Source of the DNA: an uncultured Alphaproteobacteria bacterium
GTDB lineage: Bacteria > Pseudomonadota > Alphaproteobacteria > MPNO01 > UBA2964
Direction: 5' to 3'
NCBI GenBank assembly: GCA_951812775.1
Contig: OX638326.1
Span: 880,335-944,334 of the forward strand
Length of the DNA stretch: 64,000 nt
Numbering within the stretch: the stretch's first letter is position 1; each line of letters begins with the position of its first letter. This document shows, piece by piece, positions 52,770-61,903 of the stretch. The notes below the pieces were generated by a model, which saw only the letters and a list, made by a program, of their open reading frames with translations, did no database searches and was not told where the DNA came from. The position numbers and the translations under genes are program-made.

Positions 52770-54666
52770 ATGATTAGTCTAGTCGAGATTTTGACAATCA
52801 ATAATAAAGACAAGTCCGCTCGGAGACTTGTGTCCCCGATTGCCAGATTGTGCACAATTCTTCCGGTCCTTGCCCTTACCAGCTGCATTACTCTTGATCA
52901 GTTGGACGTAACGAGTTCAGGCACAAAAGAGCCAACGGCAGAGACACCAGCACCTACGGAAACAAATCAACTATCACAGAAAGGCGTCGAGGCACTTCGC
53001 GATAACAAATTCAAGGAAGCCTCTGTTTACTTCAACCGGGCCCTCAAACTCGACATCCAAAATTCTTATCTGCAACTCCTGAATGCAATGGCCTATCACA
53101 TGCTGGCAGTTCGTTCGGATACCACCCAATTTGCACTGGCTGAGCAGGGATATAATCTGGCCATCAAGTTTGACCCGTCGAATTGGATTGCGCGCTACCA
53201 GCTCGGGTTACTTCATCGTGACCAACGCCGTTTTGACAAGGCTAAGACTTCCTTTGCTGACGCCTTATTCTATCGCGACGATGATCCGGACATACTCTCT
53301 AACCTTGCCGTATCAGCTTATTACAGCCGGTGCCCTCAAACGGCTTCGCGAAATAGAACCTAATTCTGTACGAACAACCAGGACGTCGTCTCTTGTAAGC
53401 GCGGCTCTCGGTCAGGAAGAGGACGCCAATAAATTTCTGGCGTTGTATCAGGAAACCAAGCCGCGCCGAGGCCGGTTCATCCATTTAACCCGACGGCTGC
53501 AAGACTGGAAACGCGTCCATGCACGAACTCAAAAAGCTCGCCTGCGTGCCCCTTTACCAAAAGCACTCAAGAACAAGAATATCGAGCTTACCCAGTCACC
53601 CTTTGGTGACTCCAGTCAAAACCAGGATAGTGGGTCACCCTTCGGCGGGCAGGATTCCAACACGGCGGCTGCCGACAGTACTGCGGCAGGGGCGAGCAAA
53701 GAAAAGATGGTGGTGGTCGACGTCGTTATCATCAGCTCCCGTGAAGACATAACAACAGCCAAAGGGGTAAACCTGCTCAACGGGTGGACGTTACAATTCG
53801 AGGGAAACAGAAATGTCGTCGATGGGACGACAGAAACGGACAATGTTCTGGCGACCTCTTTTGCCACGACATTAACCAAAACACTTACCCTGCCAGCGAT
53901 CACATATTCTCTCAACGTGGCGAATGCTGGTGCGACTCGGAGTGAGATTCTGGCGCGCTCCAGTTTGGTGGCTATTTCCGGCCAAAAGTCTGAGTTTTTC
54001 TCTGGTGAGAACATCAAGGCCGCTACGGTATCAACCACAGCGCAGCAGGGCGCGACAGAGGTGGATAAGGATATTGGTGTCAAATTGGCCGTTACACCTT
54101 CTGTTACCCCTGACGGAAGGGTCAAACTCCAGGTGGAAGTGGAGCGCACCTTTCTGACAACAGTCAGCGCCAACGTTACGTTCAATAACCAGGTAAGAAC
54201 GACAAAGGAATCCGTGAATGCCAACGTCATCATGAACCAAGGCGAAACACTGATCCTTAGCGGTCTTAGCGAGAAAGAAACCGAGAATATTCGCGATGGC
54301 GTACCGATAGTCCAGGATATCCCGGGAATTCAATATTTGTTTTCAAGGGAAACAACGCGAGACTTTAACCGGTCAGTACTTGTACTGCTCACGCCACGCA
54401 TCCCTGAATACACTTACCGCCCCCGCGAAATACGGGAAAAAGAAGAAGCGGCACGCAAAGATGGTGGCAAGGTTTTGAACGAACTTAAGGCGCGCTATAG
54501 CGATTGGTTCCGTCCCTATCCTAACTGGACTTCGGTATTCCATCATCTCCAGGAAAATAGCCTGTACCGTCAATTTAGAACCGGCGACGTTGCCCTGGAA
54601 CGTTGGGATACTCAGAAGCATATCAAAGTGCGGCTGAAAAAAGCCCTCGAGTTCCTGTATTTCTAA
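52770..54666 (+). pseudogene. TPR-secretin lipoprotein (type II/III secretion-like), one frameshift
   Basis: ATG 52770 leads to a lipoprotein signal with LALTSC (lipid Cys near residue 38), a Pro/Thr-rich linker, then TPR-like helices: GVEALRDNKFKEASVYFNRA, YNLAIKFDPSNWIARYQLGL, FDKAKTSFADALFYRDDDPD. A shift near 53335 joins GALKRLREIEPNSVRTTRTS. From about residue 310 a secretin-type domain follows: LNVANAGATRSEILARSSLV, KLAVTPSVTPDGRVKLQVEV, MNQGETLILSGLSEKETENI and SVLVLLTPRIPE. Together it is about 630 residues. Outer-membrane secretins form pores, but no pilus or type II genes accompany it. The pentapeptide gene is 19 bases downstream. Confidence 0.72.
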
Positions 54667-54685
54667 GACTTAAGGCATAACCGAT

Positions 54686-55606
54686 ATGGGCGTGACACGA
54701 AATTTTGGAAATACGGTAATTGCGGCGATATTTTTGTCCACAGCCTTTTCTGCGACGACGTCAGCGCAAAATAAAGGAACCCGTGTCACCGCATCCGGTG
54801 CACAAAAATGCATATTGTGCGATTTACGATATAGATATTACCAAGGCGCAAATATGGATGGGTCCAATTTCCGCGGCTCCTATCTATTCAATGCAAATTT
54901 CACCCGAACAAGCTTGATTAAAGCAAGGTTTGACAGCGCTACATTGGTGCTTGCTGAATTCGAACGTGCTGACCTGACCGACGCTAACCTTATTAAAGCC
55001 AATTTTGGGCGCGCTTCAATGTATGGCGCTACACTGCGCGGTGCCCGAATGAACTTTATTGATCTGGAAAGTGCCCATCTGGAAGCGGCAGAACTCACCA
55101 ATGCAAACTTGACCGCCGCCAACATGCCGCGTGTTCATATGCCCCGAGTTTTCGCCAGCAATGCCAACATGCGGAGTGCCAATCTGGCTGAAGCCGATTT
55201 ACGCGGTGGTAATTTCAGAGGCGCTAATCTGGAGGGCGCAAACCTGTCGGGTGCTAACCTGTCCGGCGCTGATCTGACACTGGCGAACCTGCGTGCCGCT
55301 AATTTGCGGGGCGCAAATCTTTCGGGAGCAAACTTTAGCTATGCATCTCTTCTCACCGCTAATCTAACCGGCGCTGATATCACTAACGCAACGCTGTACG
55401 GCACCAATATGAAGAAAGCAAAGTTCATTGATGCCAACCTGACAGGTGCCAGAATAGCCAGTGTGATTCAGATCAGAGCTGATTTCTGTAATGCTCAGAT
55501 GCCCAAAGGAAATATTGGCAAATGCAAAGGCAAGCCAAAACCCGCAAAGACTGCGCCTGCCCAGACGCAGACACTTCCCGACAAACCGGCCAGTGGTACT
55601 CCATAG
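54686..55606 (+). CDS. exported pentapeptide-repeat protein
   Basis: A signal peptide (VIAAIFLSTAFSATTSAQ) is followed by KCILCDLRYRYYQGANMDGS, with a CxxC pair, and then some forty A(N/D)LxX repeats from about residue 55 to 265 (for example LRGANLEGANLSGANLSGAD reads here as FRGANLEGANLSGANL). This folds as a right-handed square beta-helix. The tail (CNAQMPKGNIGKCKGKPKPA) has two further Cys and a Lys/Pro-rich end. A periplasmic or surface scaffold role is likely; pentapeptide proteins that mimic DNA are cytosolic and lack a signal. It may be co-transcribed with the secretin-like gene. Confidence 0.82.
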   Translation: MGVTRNFGNTVIAAIFLSTAFSATTSAQNKGTRVTASGAQKCILCDLRYRYYQGANMDGSNFRGSYLFNANFTRTSLIKARFDSATLVLAEFERADLTDANLIKANFGRASMYGATLRGARMNFIDLESAHLEAAELTNANLTAANMPRVHMPRVFASNANMRSANLAEADLRGGNFRGANLEGANLSGANLSGADLTLANLRAANLRGANLSGANFSYASLLTANLTGADITNATLYGTNMKKAKFIDANLTGARIASVIQIRADFCNAQMPKGNIGKCKGKPKPAKTAPAQTQTLPDKPASGTP

Positions 55607-55741
55607 CCCCGTAAAAACACTTATCAACAAGGTTGGGGTAATCGGGGCTACTAGTCCTTGACCCACCCTCAATAATCCCTGACGATGTTCTCAACTGATC
55701 CTACCGTAGAGGGTAGTGATCGAAGATAGGGAGATTTTTTG

Positions 55742-56767
55742 ATGAGTAATTTCGACAACGATTTTTCACGTAGGTTATTTTTAAAAGGTGCCGGTGCAAC
55801 CGCGGGTGCCAGTGCCCTCAGCATGTTGCCCATTCAGGCAGCCTTTGCAGCCGCCTTTCCGGAAAAGAACATTCAGATCTTTGTGCCGACCCGTGCAGGT
55901 GGCGGCGCGGACCGCAACATGCGGGCGTTCACCAGCGTCTGGAAAAACTATCTCAAAACCAATTTTGAGGCTGGATTTTACCCGGGTGCAGCAGGCCGCG
56001 TTGGCTATGAGACCTATATGGGTAAGGCCAAAGCCGACTGCTATAACCTGATCTTTGGCAATATGGGCCCGGAGGTTCTAAACTGGGTTGTCAAAAAGCC
56101 AACCTTCGATCTCAAGAGCTTCCTGTATATCGCGCAGGTTGATCAGGATCCCGGCATCGTCTTTGTCAGCAAGAAAAACAAAAAACTCAAAACCATCGAC
56201 GACATCGTCAAAGAAGGCAAAAAGCGCACATTGAATGTCGGCGTCAGCCGTCTCGCGCATCCTGCATCACTCGGTGTCCTCGCCCTTGGCCGTCATACTG
56301 GCGCCAAGTTCAATCTTGTACCGCTTTCCGGTGGACGGAATACGCGCGCTGGTGTTGCTACTGGCGAGATGGATTTTGGTGCTTTGCCGTCGGGCAGCGT
56401 CGTTCGCAAACAAAAGCAGTTTGATATCGTCGCGGTATTTGACAAAGCAAACCCGTTACCGAACCGAATGAAGAAAGCCGTCGTGGTCAACGACCATTTC
56501 GGCATGAAACTGCCACCGCTTTATGCGGGAGCGCGCGCTTTCGGGATTAAACGCGAAGCAATCGAAAAACATCCTGACCGTTACAAGGTTCTGACGGACA
56601 CGCTGCAGAAGGTTTACACTGACCCGGCCTACAAGAAAGCGGTCGAGAAAACCAAAGCCCCGTGGAAATATATCAGCTATGGGTCACCGGCAGATTGCGA
56701 AAAATATGTCGAGTACATCACCGCAATCGGTCAGGAATACAAATCGCTACTTACCGGCAAGTCCTGA
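55742..56767 (+). CDS. TTT-system substrate-binding protein (TctC family), Tat-exported
   Basis: The protein starts MSNFDNDFSRRLFLKGAGAT, a twin-arginine signal (SRRLFLK), then FPEKNIQIFVPTRAGGGADR, GFYPGAAGRVGYETYMGKAK and FNLVPLSGGRNTRAGVATGE of the TctC fold; about 341 residues. ATG 55742 follows AGGGAGATTTTTTG. It would bind a carboxylate in the periplasm. TctB- and TctA-type genes follow on the same strand after a strong hairpin. Unlike the first TTT locus, all three subunits are separate here. Confidence 0.85.
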   Translation: MSNFDNDFSRRLFLKGAGATAGASALSMLPIQAAFAAAFPEKNIQIFVPTRAGGGADRNMRAFTSVWKNYLKTNFEAGFYPGAAGRVGYETYMGKAKADCYNLIFGNMGPEVLNWVVKKPTFDLKSFLYIAQVDQDPGIVFVSKKNKKLKTIDDIVKEGKKRTLNVGVSRLAHPASLGVLALGRHTGAKFNLVPLSGGRNTRAGVATGEMDFGALPSGSVVRKQKQFDIVAVFDKANPLPNRMKKAVVVNDHFGMKLPPLYAGARAFGIKREAIEKHPDRYKVLTDTLQKVYTDPAYKKAVEKTKAPWKYISYGSPADCEKYVEYITAIGQEYKSLLTGKS

Positions 56768-56783
56768 TTTCAAAGTGAATAGC

Positions 56784-56816
56784 ATGGCTGGCGTGGATAA
56801 GCTTCACGCCAGCCAT
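56784..56816 (+). promoter_or_regulatory. intercistronic hairpin between TctC and TctB genes
   Basis: ATGGCTGGCGTG at 56784-56795 pairs perfectly over 12 bases with CACGCCAGCCAT at 56805-56816, loop of nine, followed by TTTG. Partial termination or mRNA protection would raise binding-protein output relative to the membrane subunits. Confidence 0.65.
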
Positions 56817-56853
56817 TTTGCTTGTGATTTCTCTGTAATTTGAAGGTCGTTAA

Positions 56854-57372
56854 ATGAGTGACGAGAACGGGCAAGATTCCGGGAAGCCCGAAAAACGGGC
56901 TGCTGGCGCGGAGCTTGTGCTCCCCATCGCCGGGCTGCTGTTCACGCTGTATTACTTTACGACCATCATTAACGTCCCGTGGACGGCGCAGGTTAGTGCT
57001 TTCTTTGTCGGCAATATTCTTATCGGGCTGATTATTGCGCTCATTATTCGGACGGCCATCCAGGTGCGCCGCGGCGAAGCCACCTTGAGCATCGCTCCTC
57101 TTATTGCTCCGAAAGAATACGTCCCAAAACGTCTCGCACTACTGGGCCTGACCTTAGGTTATGTCTTTTTCATCCAGTGGGGCGGGTTTACCGTCACGAC
57201 ATTCTTTTTCCTTCTATGCGCCATGTTGCTCCTCAGCGGCGGCAAGAAGAAAGGGCTGATCCTCACCCTGTCCCTGATTTTATCTGTCGGCGGTTACTTC
57301 CTGTTTATCGTCGCCTTTAATACCCGCTTCCCGAAAGGCCCTGTCGAAACAATGCTACAGGGCGTTTTCTGA
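56854..57372 (+). CDS. TTT-system small membrane subunit (TctB family)
   Basis: A 172-residue protein with four predicted helices: VLPIAGLLFTLYYFTTIINV, FVGNILIGLIIALIIRTAI, LALLGLTLGYVFFIQWGGFT, and GLILTLSLILSVGGYFLFIV. That is the TctB pattern. ATG 56854 follows GAAGG. The TctA gene begins one base after its stop, so both are translated from one mRNA and assemble in the inner membrane. Confidence 0.82.
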   Translation: MSDENGQDSGKPEKRAAGAELVLPIAGLLFTLYYFTTIINVPWTAQVSAFFVGNILIGLIIALIIRTAIQVRRGEATLSIAPLIAPKEYVPKRLALLGLTLGYVFFIQWGGFTVTTFFFLLCAMLLLSGGKKKGLILTLSLILSVGGYFLFIVAFNTRFPKGPVETMLQGVF

Positions 57373-57373
57373 T

Positions 57374-58903
57374 ATGGAGATAGATTGGGGGCTCTTCGCG
57401 GACCTGTTTGGCCGCACTTTCACGTTCTGGTGGGTCATTTTACCGGCAATCCTGTTGGGCCTCATCGTGGGCGCTATTCCTGGATTCAGCGCCGCCAATA
57501 CCATCATTATTCTTTTGCCGATGACGCTGGCGATGGAGCCGGAAATCGGGCTGATCTTTATGGTCGCCCTATATGCCTCCTCTCGCATGGGGGCGGGAAT
57601 CCCGGCGATACTGGTCAACATACCCGGGACCGCTGGCGCCGCGGCCACACCGCTGGACGGATACCCGATGACCAAACAGGGCCGCGCTCAGCAGGCTCTG
57701 GCAATATCCTTCGTTTCGTCCGTATTTGGCGGATTGCTGACAACCATTTTGGCGTTGATGGCAATGCCATGGTTGTCGCAGGTCGCCTATCACCTGCACA
57801 GTGTGGAAATGATTGTGATCATGCTGTTCGGCATCTCACTGATCGCAACCATCGCCGCTAAGGACACATTAAAAGGCCTCATTGCCGGGTTCTTCGGTCT
57901 TATGATTGGTTATATAGGTGCTGATGTCGTCTATGAGACGCCACGCGGCACCTTCGGTTTCCTTGAACTCTACGACAAAGTGCCTCTAATTCCCGCCCTT
58001 GTCGGCCTATTCGCCGTCTCTGAGGCTTTCGCCGTTATTGAGGGTGAGTCCATCCTGACCAAACGCGGAATGGACGCCATGCAGAAAGCCGGCTGGCAAG
58101 AGACCTGGGAAGGTGTACGGCTCGCCATATCACGATGGTGGCATATCATCTGGACGAGTATTATCGGCCTGGTCATCGGTGTCGTACCGGGCGCAGGTGC
58201 CGCTATCGCATCCTTTGTTGCCTATCAACAATCGAAAACCTTCTCAAAAACACCGGAGAAGTACGGCACAGGCCATCTCGACGGACTTGTTGCTCCAGAG
58301 TCAGCCAATAATGGCGTCACGTCAGGAACCCTTATTCCGTTGTTGGTGATTGGCGTTCCGGGTGGCGCAACCGCAGCCATCATGGCGGTTGTCCTGCAGT
58401 ATCATGGTGTCACAGTGGGTCCGGATCTGTTCGATAGCCAACCGGAACTTGCCTACGGCGCCTTTACCGCCATGGCCGTTACCTATGCGATCATGATCCT
58501 CACCGTCCTGCCTCTGGCCCGGTATATGTCGCGGATTACGGTCGTTTCGACCATCTACATGGCACCAATTATTATTTCTTTCACCCTCGTCGGATCGTTT
58601 GTTCCCCGCGCCTATGTCTTTGATATGTATCTCGCCCTGGCGTTTGGTGTGATCGGCTATGTTGCGCGCAAAACCGGCTACCATGTCGCCGCCATTTTGA
58701 TCGGCGTCATTCTCGGACCATTGCTCGAAAATTACTTCCTGCGCGCGCTGCGCATTTCGCAGGGCGATGTCATGGTCATCTTCTCGTCGAGTCTCGGGAA
58801 TGTCATGTGGGTTATGCTGATCATTTCGCTTTTCGTTCCGATGTATCTTGATCGACGGCGAAAAGCGCGCGAACAGGCTCTACCTACAACGACCGATTGT
58901 TAG
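57374..58903 (+). CDS. TTT-system large permease subunit (TctA family)
   Basis: A 509-residue inner-membrane carboxylate permease. It has the two TctA loop motifs, LIVGAIPGFSAANTIIILLP near 28-47 and LVIGVVPGAGAAIASFVAYQ near 265-285, the ILVNIPGTAGAAATPLDGYP segment, and APESANNGVTSGTLIPLLVI. About ten to twelve helices are expected. It follows TctB by one base. The gene ends four bases into the convergent ModA-like gene. The substrate is not evident. Confidence 0.87.
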   Translation: MEIDWGLFADLFGRTFTFWWVILPAILLGLIVGAIPGFSAANTIIILLPMTLAMEPEIGLIFMVALYASSRMGAGIPAILVNIPGTAGAAATPLDGYPMTKQGRAQQALAISFVSSVFGGLLTTILALMAMPWLSQVAYHLHSVEMIVIMLFGISLIATIAAKDTLKGLIAGFFGLMIGYIGADVVYETPRGTFGFLELYDKVPLIPALVGLFAVSEAFAVIEGESILTKRGMDAMQKAGWQETWEGVRLAISRWWHIIWTSIIGLVIGVVPGAGAAIASFVAYQQSKTFSKTPEKYGTGHLDGLVAPESANNGVTSGTLIPLLVIGVPGGATAAIMAVVLQYHGVTVGPDLFDSQPELAYGAFTAMAVTYAIMILTVLPLARYMSRITVVSTIYMAPIIISFTLVGSFVPRAYVFDMYLALAFGVIGYVARKTGYHVAAILIGVILGPLLENYFLRALRISQGDVMVIFSSSLGNVMWVMLIISLFVPMYLDRRRKAREQALPTTTDC

Positions 58904-59589
58904 GTAATCCCGACGGCGTTCAAAATCTCACGCGCGCGAGGCGTTTCAAGAAACCCAAGAAACCCTTTCACAACCCGCGAAGCGCGAGGGTCAATGAGTC
59001 CCGCAACATAGGTTGTCGTTTTTCGTAACCCATCAGGCAAAGGTCCTACGACAACAACCCCATGTTCAGAGAGCCGTTTGATAGCAGGGATCTGACCAAA
59101 GCCGATCTCTTTGCCCTGCCCATTGCCAATCCGCTCCATCAGCTTGGCCGCGCTGGGTAGGCGTTCGGTTTTGTGCGCTATCTGGTTGGCAACACCCAAA
59201 CCTTCAATCATCTTTTCGATATATTGCCCGGAAATCGCCTCGTTATAGAGGACACATTCAGCGCTCAGTAATGAGTCACGCAATGCTTGTTCTGAACTTA
59301 CATCAGGGAATTCCGCGCCCACTCTGACGGCGACTCCGGCTTCAACGTCGCCAACGCGCACCAATGACCCGCTATCCAGGAGCCCTGCAGCACCGTACTC
59401 CTCCATATGTGGCCCAGGAGCAACCAGAATATCGGGCTTATCACCTTCGCCTTCCATGACCTTCCTGATTTCCGGCGACGTCATATAGGACGGATCAAAA
59501 CGCGCCCCTGTATCGGTCATGTAGGTTTCCATACAGGCGACCACTCCCGATTGTGGTGCCCCTGCACTGATAAGACTGATTTCCGTCAC
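58900..59589 (-). CDS. ModA-like type 2 binding-fold protein without signal peptide
   Basis: A 229-residue protein of the PBP2 fold: ISLISAGAPQSGVVACMETY at the start, DILVAPGPHMEEYGAAGLLD, VRVGDVEAGVAVRVGAEFPD, and IGFGQIPAIKRL. The order matches molybdate/wolframate-type binding proteins (ModA), but there is no signal peptide or lipobox at the GTG 59589 start, which has GGAGAGAACAGC ahead. It may work in the cytoplasm, or the signal may be lost. No ABC permease or ATPase is nearby. It is divergent from the tandem hydrolases. Confidence 0.7.
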   Translation of the reverse strand: MTEISLISAGAPQSGVVACMETYMTDTGARFDPSYMTSPEIRKVMEGEGDKPDILVAPGPHMEEYGAAGLLDSGSLVRVGDVEAGVAVRVGAEFPDVSSEQALRDSLLSAECVLYNEAISGQYIEKMIEGLGVANQIAHKTERLPSAAKLMERIGNGQGKEIGFGQIPAIKRLSEHGVVVVGPLPDGLRKTTTYVAGLIDPRASRVVKGFLGFLETPRAREILNAVGIT

Positions 59590-59665
59590 GCTGTTCTCTC
59601 CATTGGTTGCCGTTCGATCATCAGCCCCTTACTCTACCGACAACAATCAATTGGAGAAGAGTTTT

Positions 59666-60610
59666 ATGAGCAATCTGATCACCAATATGCCAAATGACCC
59701 GGGAGATATTCAGGGAGAAGAGCACTGGGCAAAACGCGGCGACATTGATCTGTTTTTATTTCGCCGGTATTCGCCGACAGCCCGTGCCGCAAACCCGGAT
59801 AAACCCGTGTTGTTTCTGGTACATGGATCATCGTTTTCTGCGCGAACGGCCTATGATCTGGACATCCCCGGCCAGGGTGACTACTCGCTGATGCGGACCT
59901 TTGCCGGACTGGGATATGACGTCTGGACCATGGATCATGAAGGCTATGGCAAATCCAGTCATACTGACGGGTTTTCCTACATCGCAGATGGTGTGGAAGA
60001 CCTCAGGGCTGCAGCACCGGTCGTAGAGAAAGTAACCGGAAAGAGTGCCTTTTGTTTCTTCGGATCATCATCCGGCGCCCTACGCGCTGGCGGTTTCGCC
60101 AATGCTTGCCCGGAGCGTGTCGAAAAATTGGTTTTGGCAGCTTTGGTCTGGACTGGCGAAGGCTCACCAACACTCAAAAAACGGGCTAAAAAGATTGACG
60201 AGTGGCGCGCCACCAATCGCCGTACCGTCGACGAAGCTGCCTATTTGAACATCTTTAATCGCGACGTTCAGGGGCTGACCATTCCAGAACTGCCCGCTGC
60301 CGCAGCGGCAGCAGAAATGGCCAATGGTGGCGGAAGCGTCCCCAACGGCACCTATATCGATATGTGCGTCAATCTGCCTGTCGTCGACCCTACGAAAGTT
60401 GATTGCCCGGTTATGATTTTCCGTGGCGATCACGATGGCATTGCTACTGATGAAGATGTCCTCGGGTTCTTTACGGCGCTGCCTAACAAGGACAAGCAAC
60501 TCGTCATGGTTTCGGGTCAGGCTCACAACACAACAATCGGCATCAACCGCGCACGCTTCTGGCATTCGCTGGACGGATTCCTGTGTATGCCGGGTCGGGT
60601 CGATCAATAG
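59666..60610 (+). CDS. alpha/beta hydrolase, tandem copy 1
   Basis: A 314-residue hydrolase: LFLVHGSSFSARTAYDL (oxyanion region), WTMDHEGYGKSS, nucleophile CFFGSSSGALRAGG (G-S-S-S-G), acid in FRGDHDGIATDED, and catalytic His in VSGQAHNTT. ATG 59666 follows TTGGAGAAGAGTTTT. The next hydrolase gene starts two bases after its stop and is a close paralogue (same WTMDHEGYG, GSSSGALRA, HDGIAT words). The pair probably arose by duplication; substrate unknown. Confidence 0.82.
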   Translation: MSNLITNMPNDPGDIQGEEHWAKRGDIDLFLFRRYSPTARAANPDKPVLFLVHGSSFSARTAYDLDIPGQGDYSLMRTFAGLGYDVWTMDHEGYGKSSHTDGFSYIADGVEDLRAAAPVVEKVTGKSAFCFFGSSSGALRAGGFANACPERVEKLVLAALVWTGEGSPTLKKRAKKIDEWRATNRRTVDEAAYLNIFNRDVQGLTIPELPAAAAAAEMANGGGSVPNGTYIDMCVNLPVVDPTKVDCPVMIFRGDHDGIATDEDVLGFFTALPNKDKQLVMVSGQAHNTTIGINRARFWHSLDGFLCMPGRVDQ

Positions 60611-60612
60611 AC

Positions 60613-61524
60613 ATGACTGCAGATATCTGGAACCAGGAGTACTGGGCGCTTAAAGGCGATATAAAACTCTATATGTGGCGCAAACGGATCGGTGATCCGG
60701 TAAACGACACCGCGCCTAAGCCCGTCCTTTTCCTCGTTCATGGCTCGTCTTTTAGCGGGCCAACGGGGTTCGATCTTCAGGTGCCGGGCAAGCCCGATTA
60801 CTCCTTAATGGATAAATTTGCGTCTTATGGTTTCGATGTCTGGACCATGGATCATGAAGGCTATGGCCGGTCCGACAGCACTGACGGCAACTCCCCGATT
60901 TCCGAAGGGGTTCATGACCTGAGAGCCGGTATGGACGTTGTCACGCGGGAAACAGGGCAAACGAGCGCCGCATTTTATGGGTCCTCTTCGGGCGCGTTAC
61001 GCGCAGCGGCCTTCGCAGAAGCTTATCAAGAGAACGTCAGCAAGCTGATCCTCGATGCTTTTGTCTATACCGGCGAGGACGCCCCTACCCTGATCGAGCG
61101 CGCCAAAAAGATGGATCAATGGACGTCCAGCAATGTCCGCCCGGTTGACCGCGCGTTTTTCCTGTCGATCTTTACTCGGGACAAACCCGGCACCTCCGAA
61201 GAGGGCGTTGCCGAAACTCTGGCCGACACAGAGCTAGCCATCTGTGACGCTGTGCCAACCGGCACCTATGTCGATATGTGTTCCATCCTGCCAGTGTGCG
61301 ATCCAACCAAGACAACCTGTCCGGTTCTGATCATCCGCGGTGAACATGACGGGATCGCGACTGAAGAAGATTTATTGAATTACTTCAACAAACTGCCAAC
61401 CCGAGACAAACAGTTCGTGATTATCCCGGGCCTCGCCCATGTGACTTTTCTCGGCCGCAACCGCGCACGTTTCTGGCACGTTGTGAAGAATTTCCTCAAC
61501 GCTCCGGAACGTGTCGATATTTAA
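60613..61524 (+). CDS. alpha/beta hydrolase, tandem copy 2
   Basis: A 303-residue paralogue of the preceding gene: LFLVHGSSFSGPTGFDL, WTMDHEGYGRSD, FYGSSSGALRAAA with the nucleophile Ser, IRGEHDGIATEED, and PGLAHVTFLGRNRARFW with the catalytic His. It begins two bases beyond the upstream stop, so the pair is one transcript. The stretch before the oxyanion motif (KRIGDPVNDTAPKPV) is variable between the copies. It is convergent with the broken aldo-keto reductase, four bases apart. Confidence 0.82.
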   Translation: MTADIWNQEYWALKGDIKLYMWRKRIGDPVNDTAPKPVLFLVHGSSFSGPTGFDLQVPGKPDYSLMDKFASYGFDVWTMDHEGYGRSDSTDGNSPISEGVHDLRAGMDVVTRETGQTSAAFYGSSSGALRAAAFAEAYQENVSKLILDAFVYTGEDAPTLIERAKKMDQWTSSNVRPVDRAFFLSIFTRDKPGTSEEGVAETLADTELAICDAVPTGTYVDMCSILPVCDPTKTTCPVLIIRGEHDGIATEEDLLNYFNKLPTRDKQFVIIPGLAHVTFLGRNRARFWHVVKNFLNAPERVDI

Positions 61525-61527
61525 CGC

Positions 61528-61903
61528 TTAAATGCCGAGACCACCGAGCTGTTTCTCGGGATAGCGGGTACCAGATACCGCGTCAGCTTTTACCGAAGCG
61601 CCAATTTCACGGACCTCCTCTTCGCTAAGCGCAATATCAGTAGCCGCGATATTCTCCAGCAGATGCGCCGTCCGTTTCGTGCCCGGGATCGGTACGGTGT
61701 CGTCACCCTGATGCACCAGCCAGGCGATGGCCAATTACGGCACTGAAACGCGCTTTGCAGCCGCGAGTTCCTTCAGTGGCTGTATGATCGCGACATTTGC
61801 TTCAATATTTCCCGCCTGGAAACGCGGATGATCATGACGTCGATCGCCTTCAGCCAGGCTGTGAGATCCATCAATGGTGCCGGTAAGCATACCGCGACCA
61901 AGC
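61528..61903 (-). pseudogene. aldo-keto reductase, C-terminal part beyond IS, with in-frame TAA
   Basis: On the minus strand from the IS edge the frame reads GRGMLTGTIDGSHSLAEGDR, IIQPLKELAAAKRVSVP, then TAA at 61735-61737, and continues LAIAWLVHQGDDTVPIPGTK to the end KQLGGLGI at 61528. Relatives have Gln at the TAA position, so CAA to TAA is the simplest change. With the N-terminal part at 63190-63792 it makes a full AKR barrel, cut by an insertion sequence and also by a nonsense codon. Confidence 0.82.
61900..61903. repeat. target-site duplication, left of IS copy B
   Basis: AAGC here is repeated at 63190-63193 immediately past the right end of the insertion sequence, inside the aldo-keto reductase gene. 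Confidence 0.85.
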
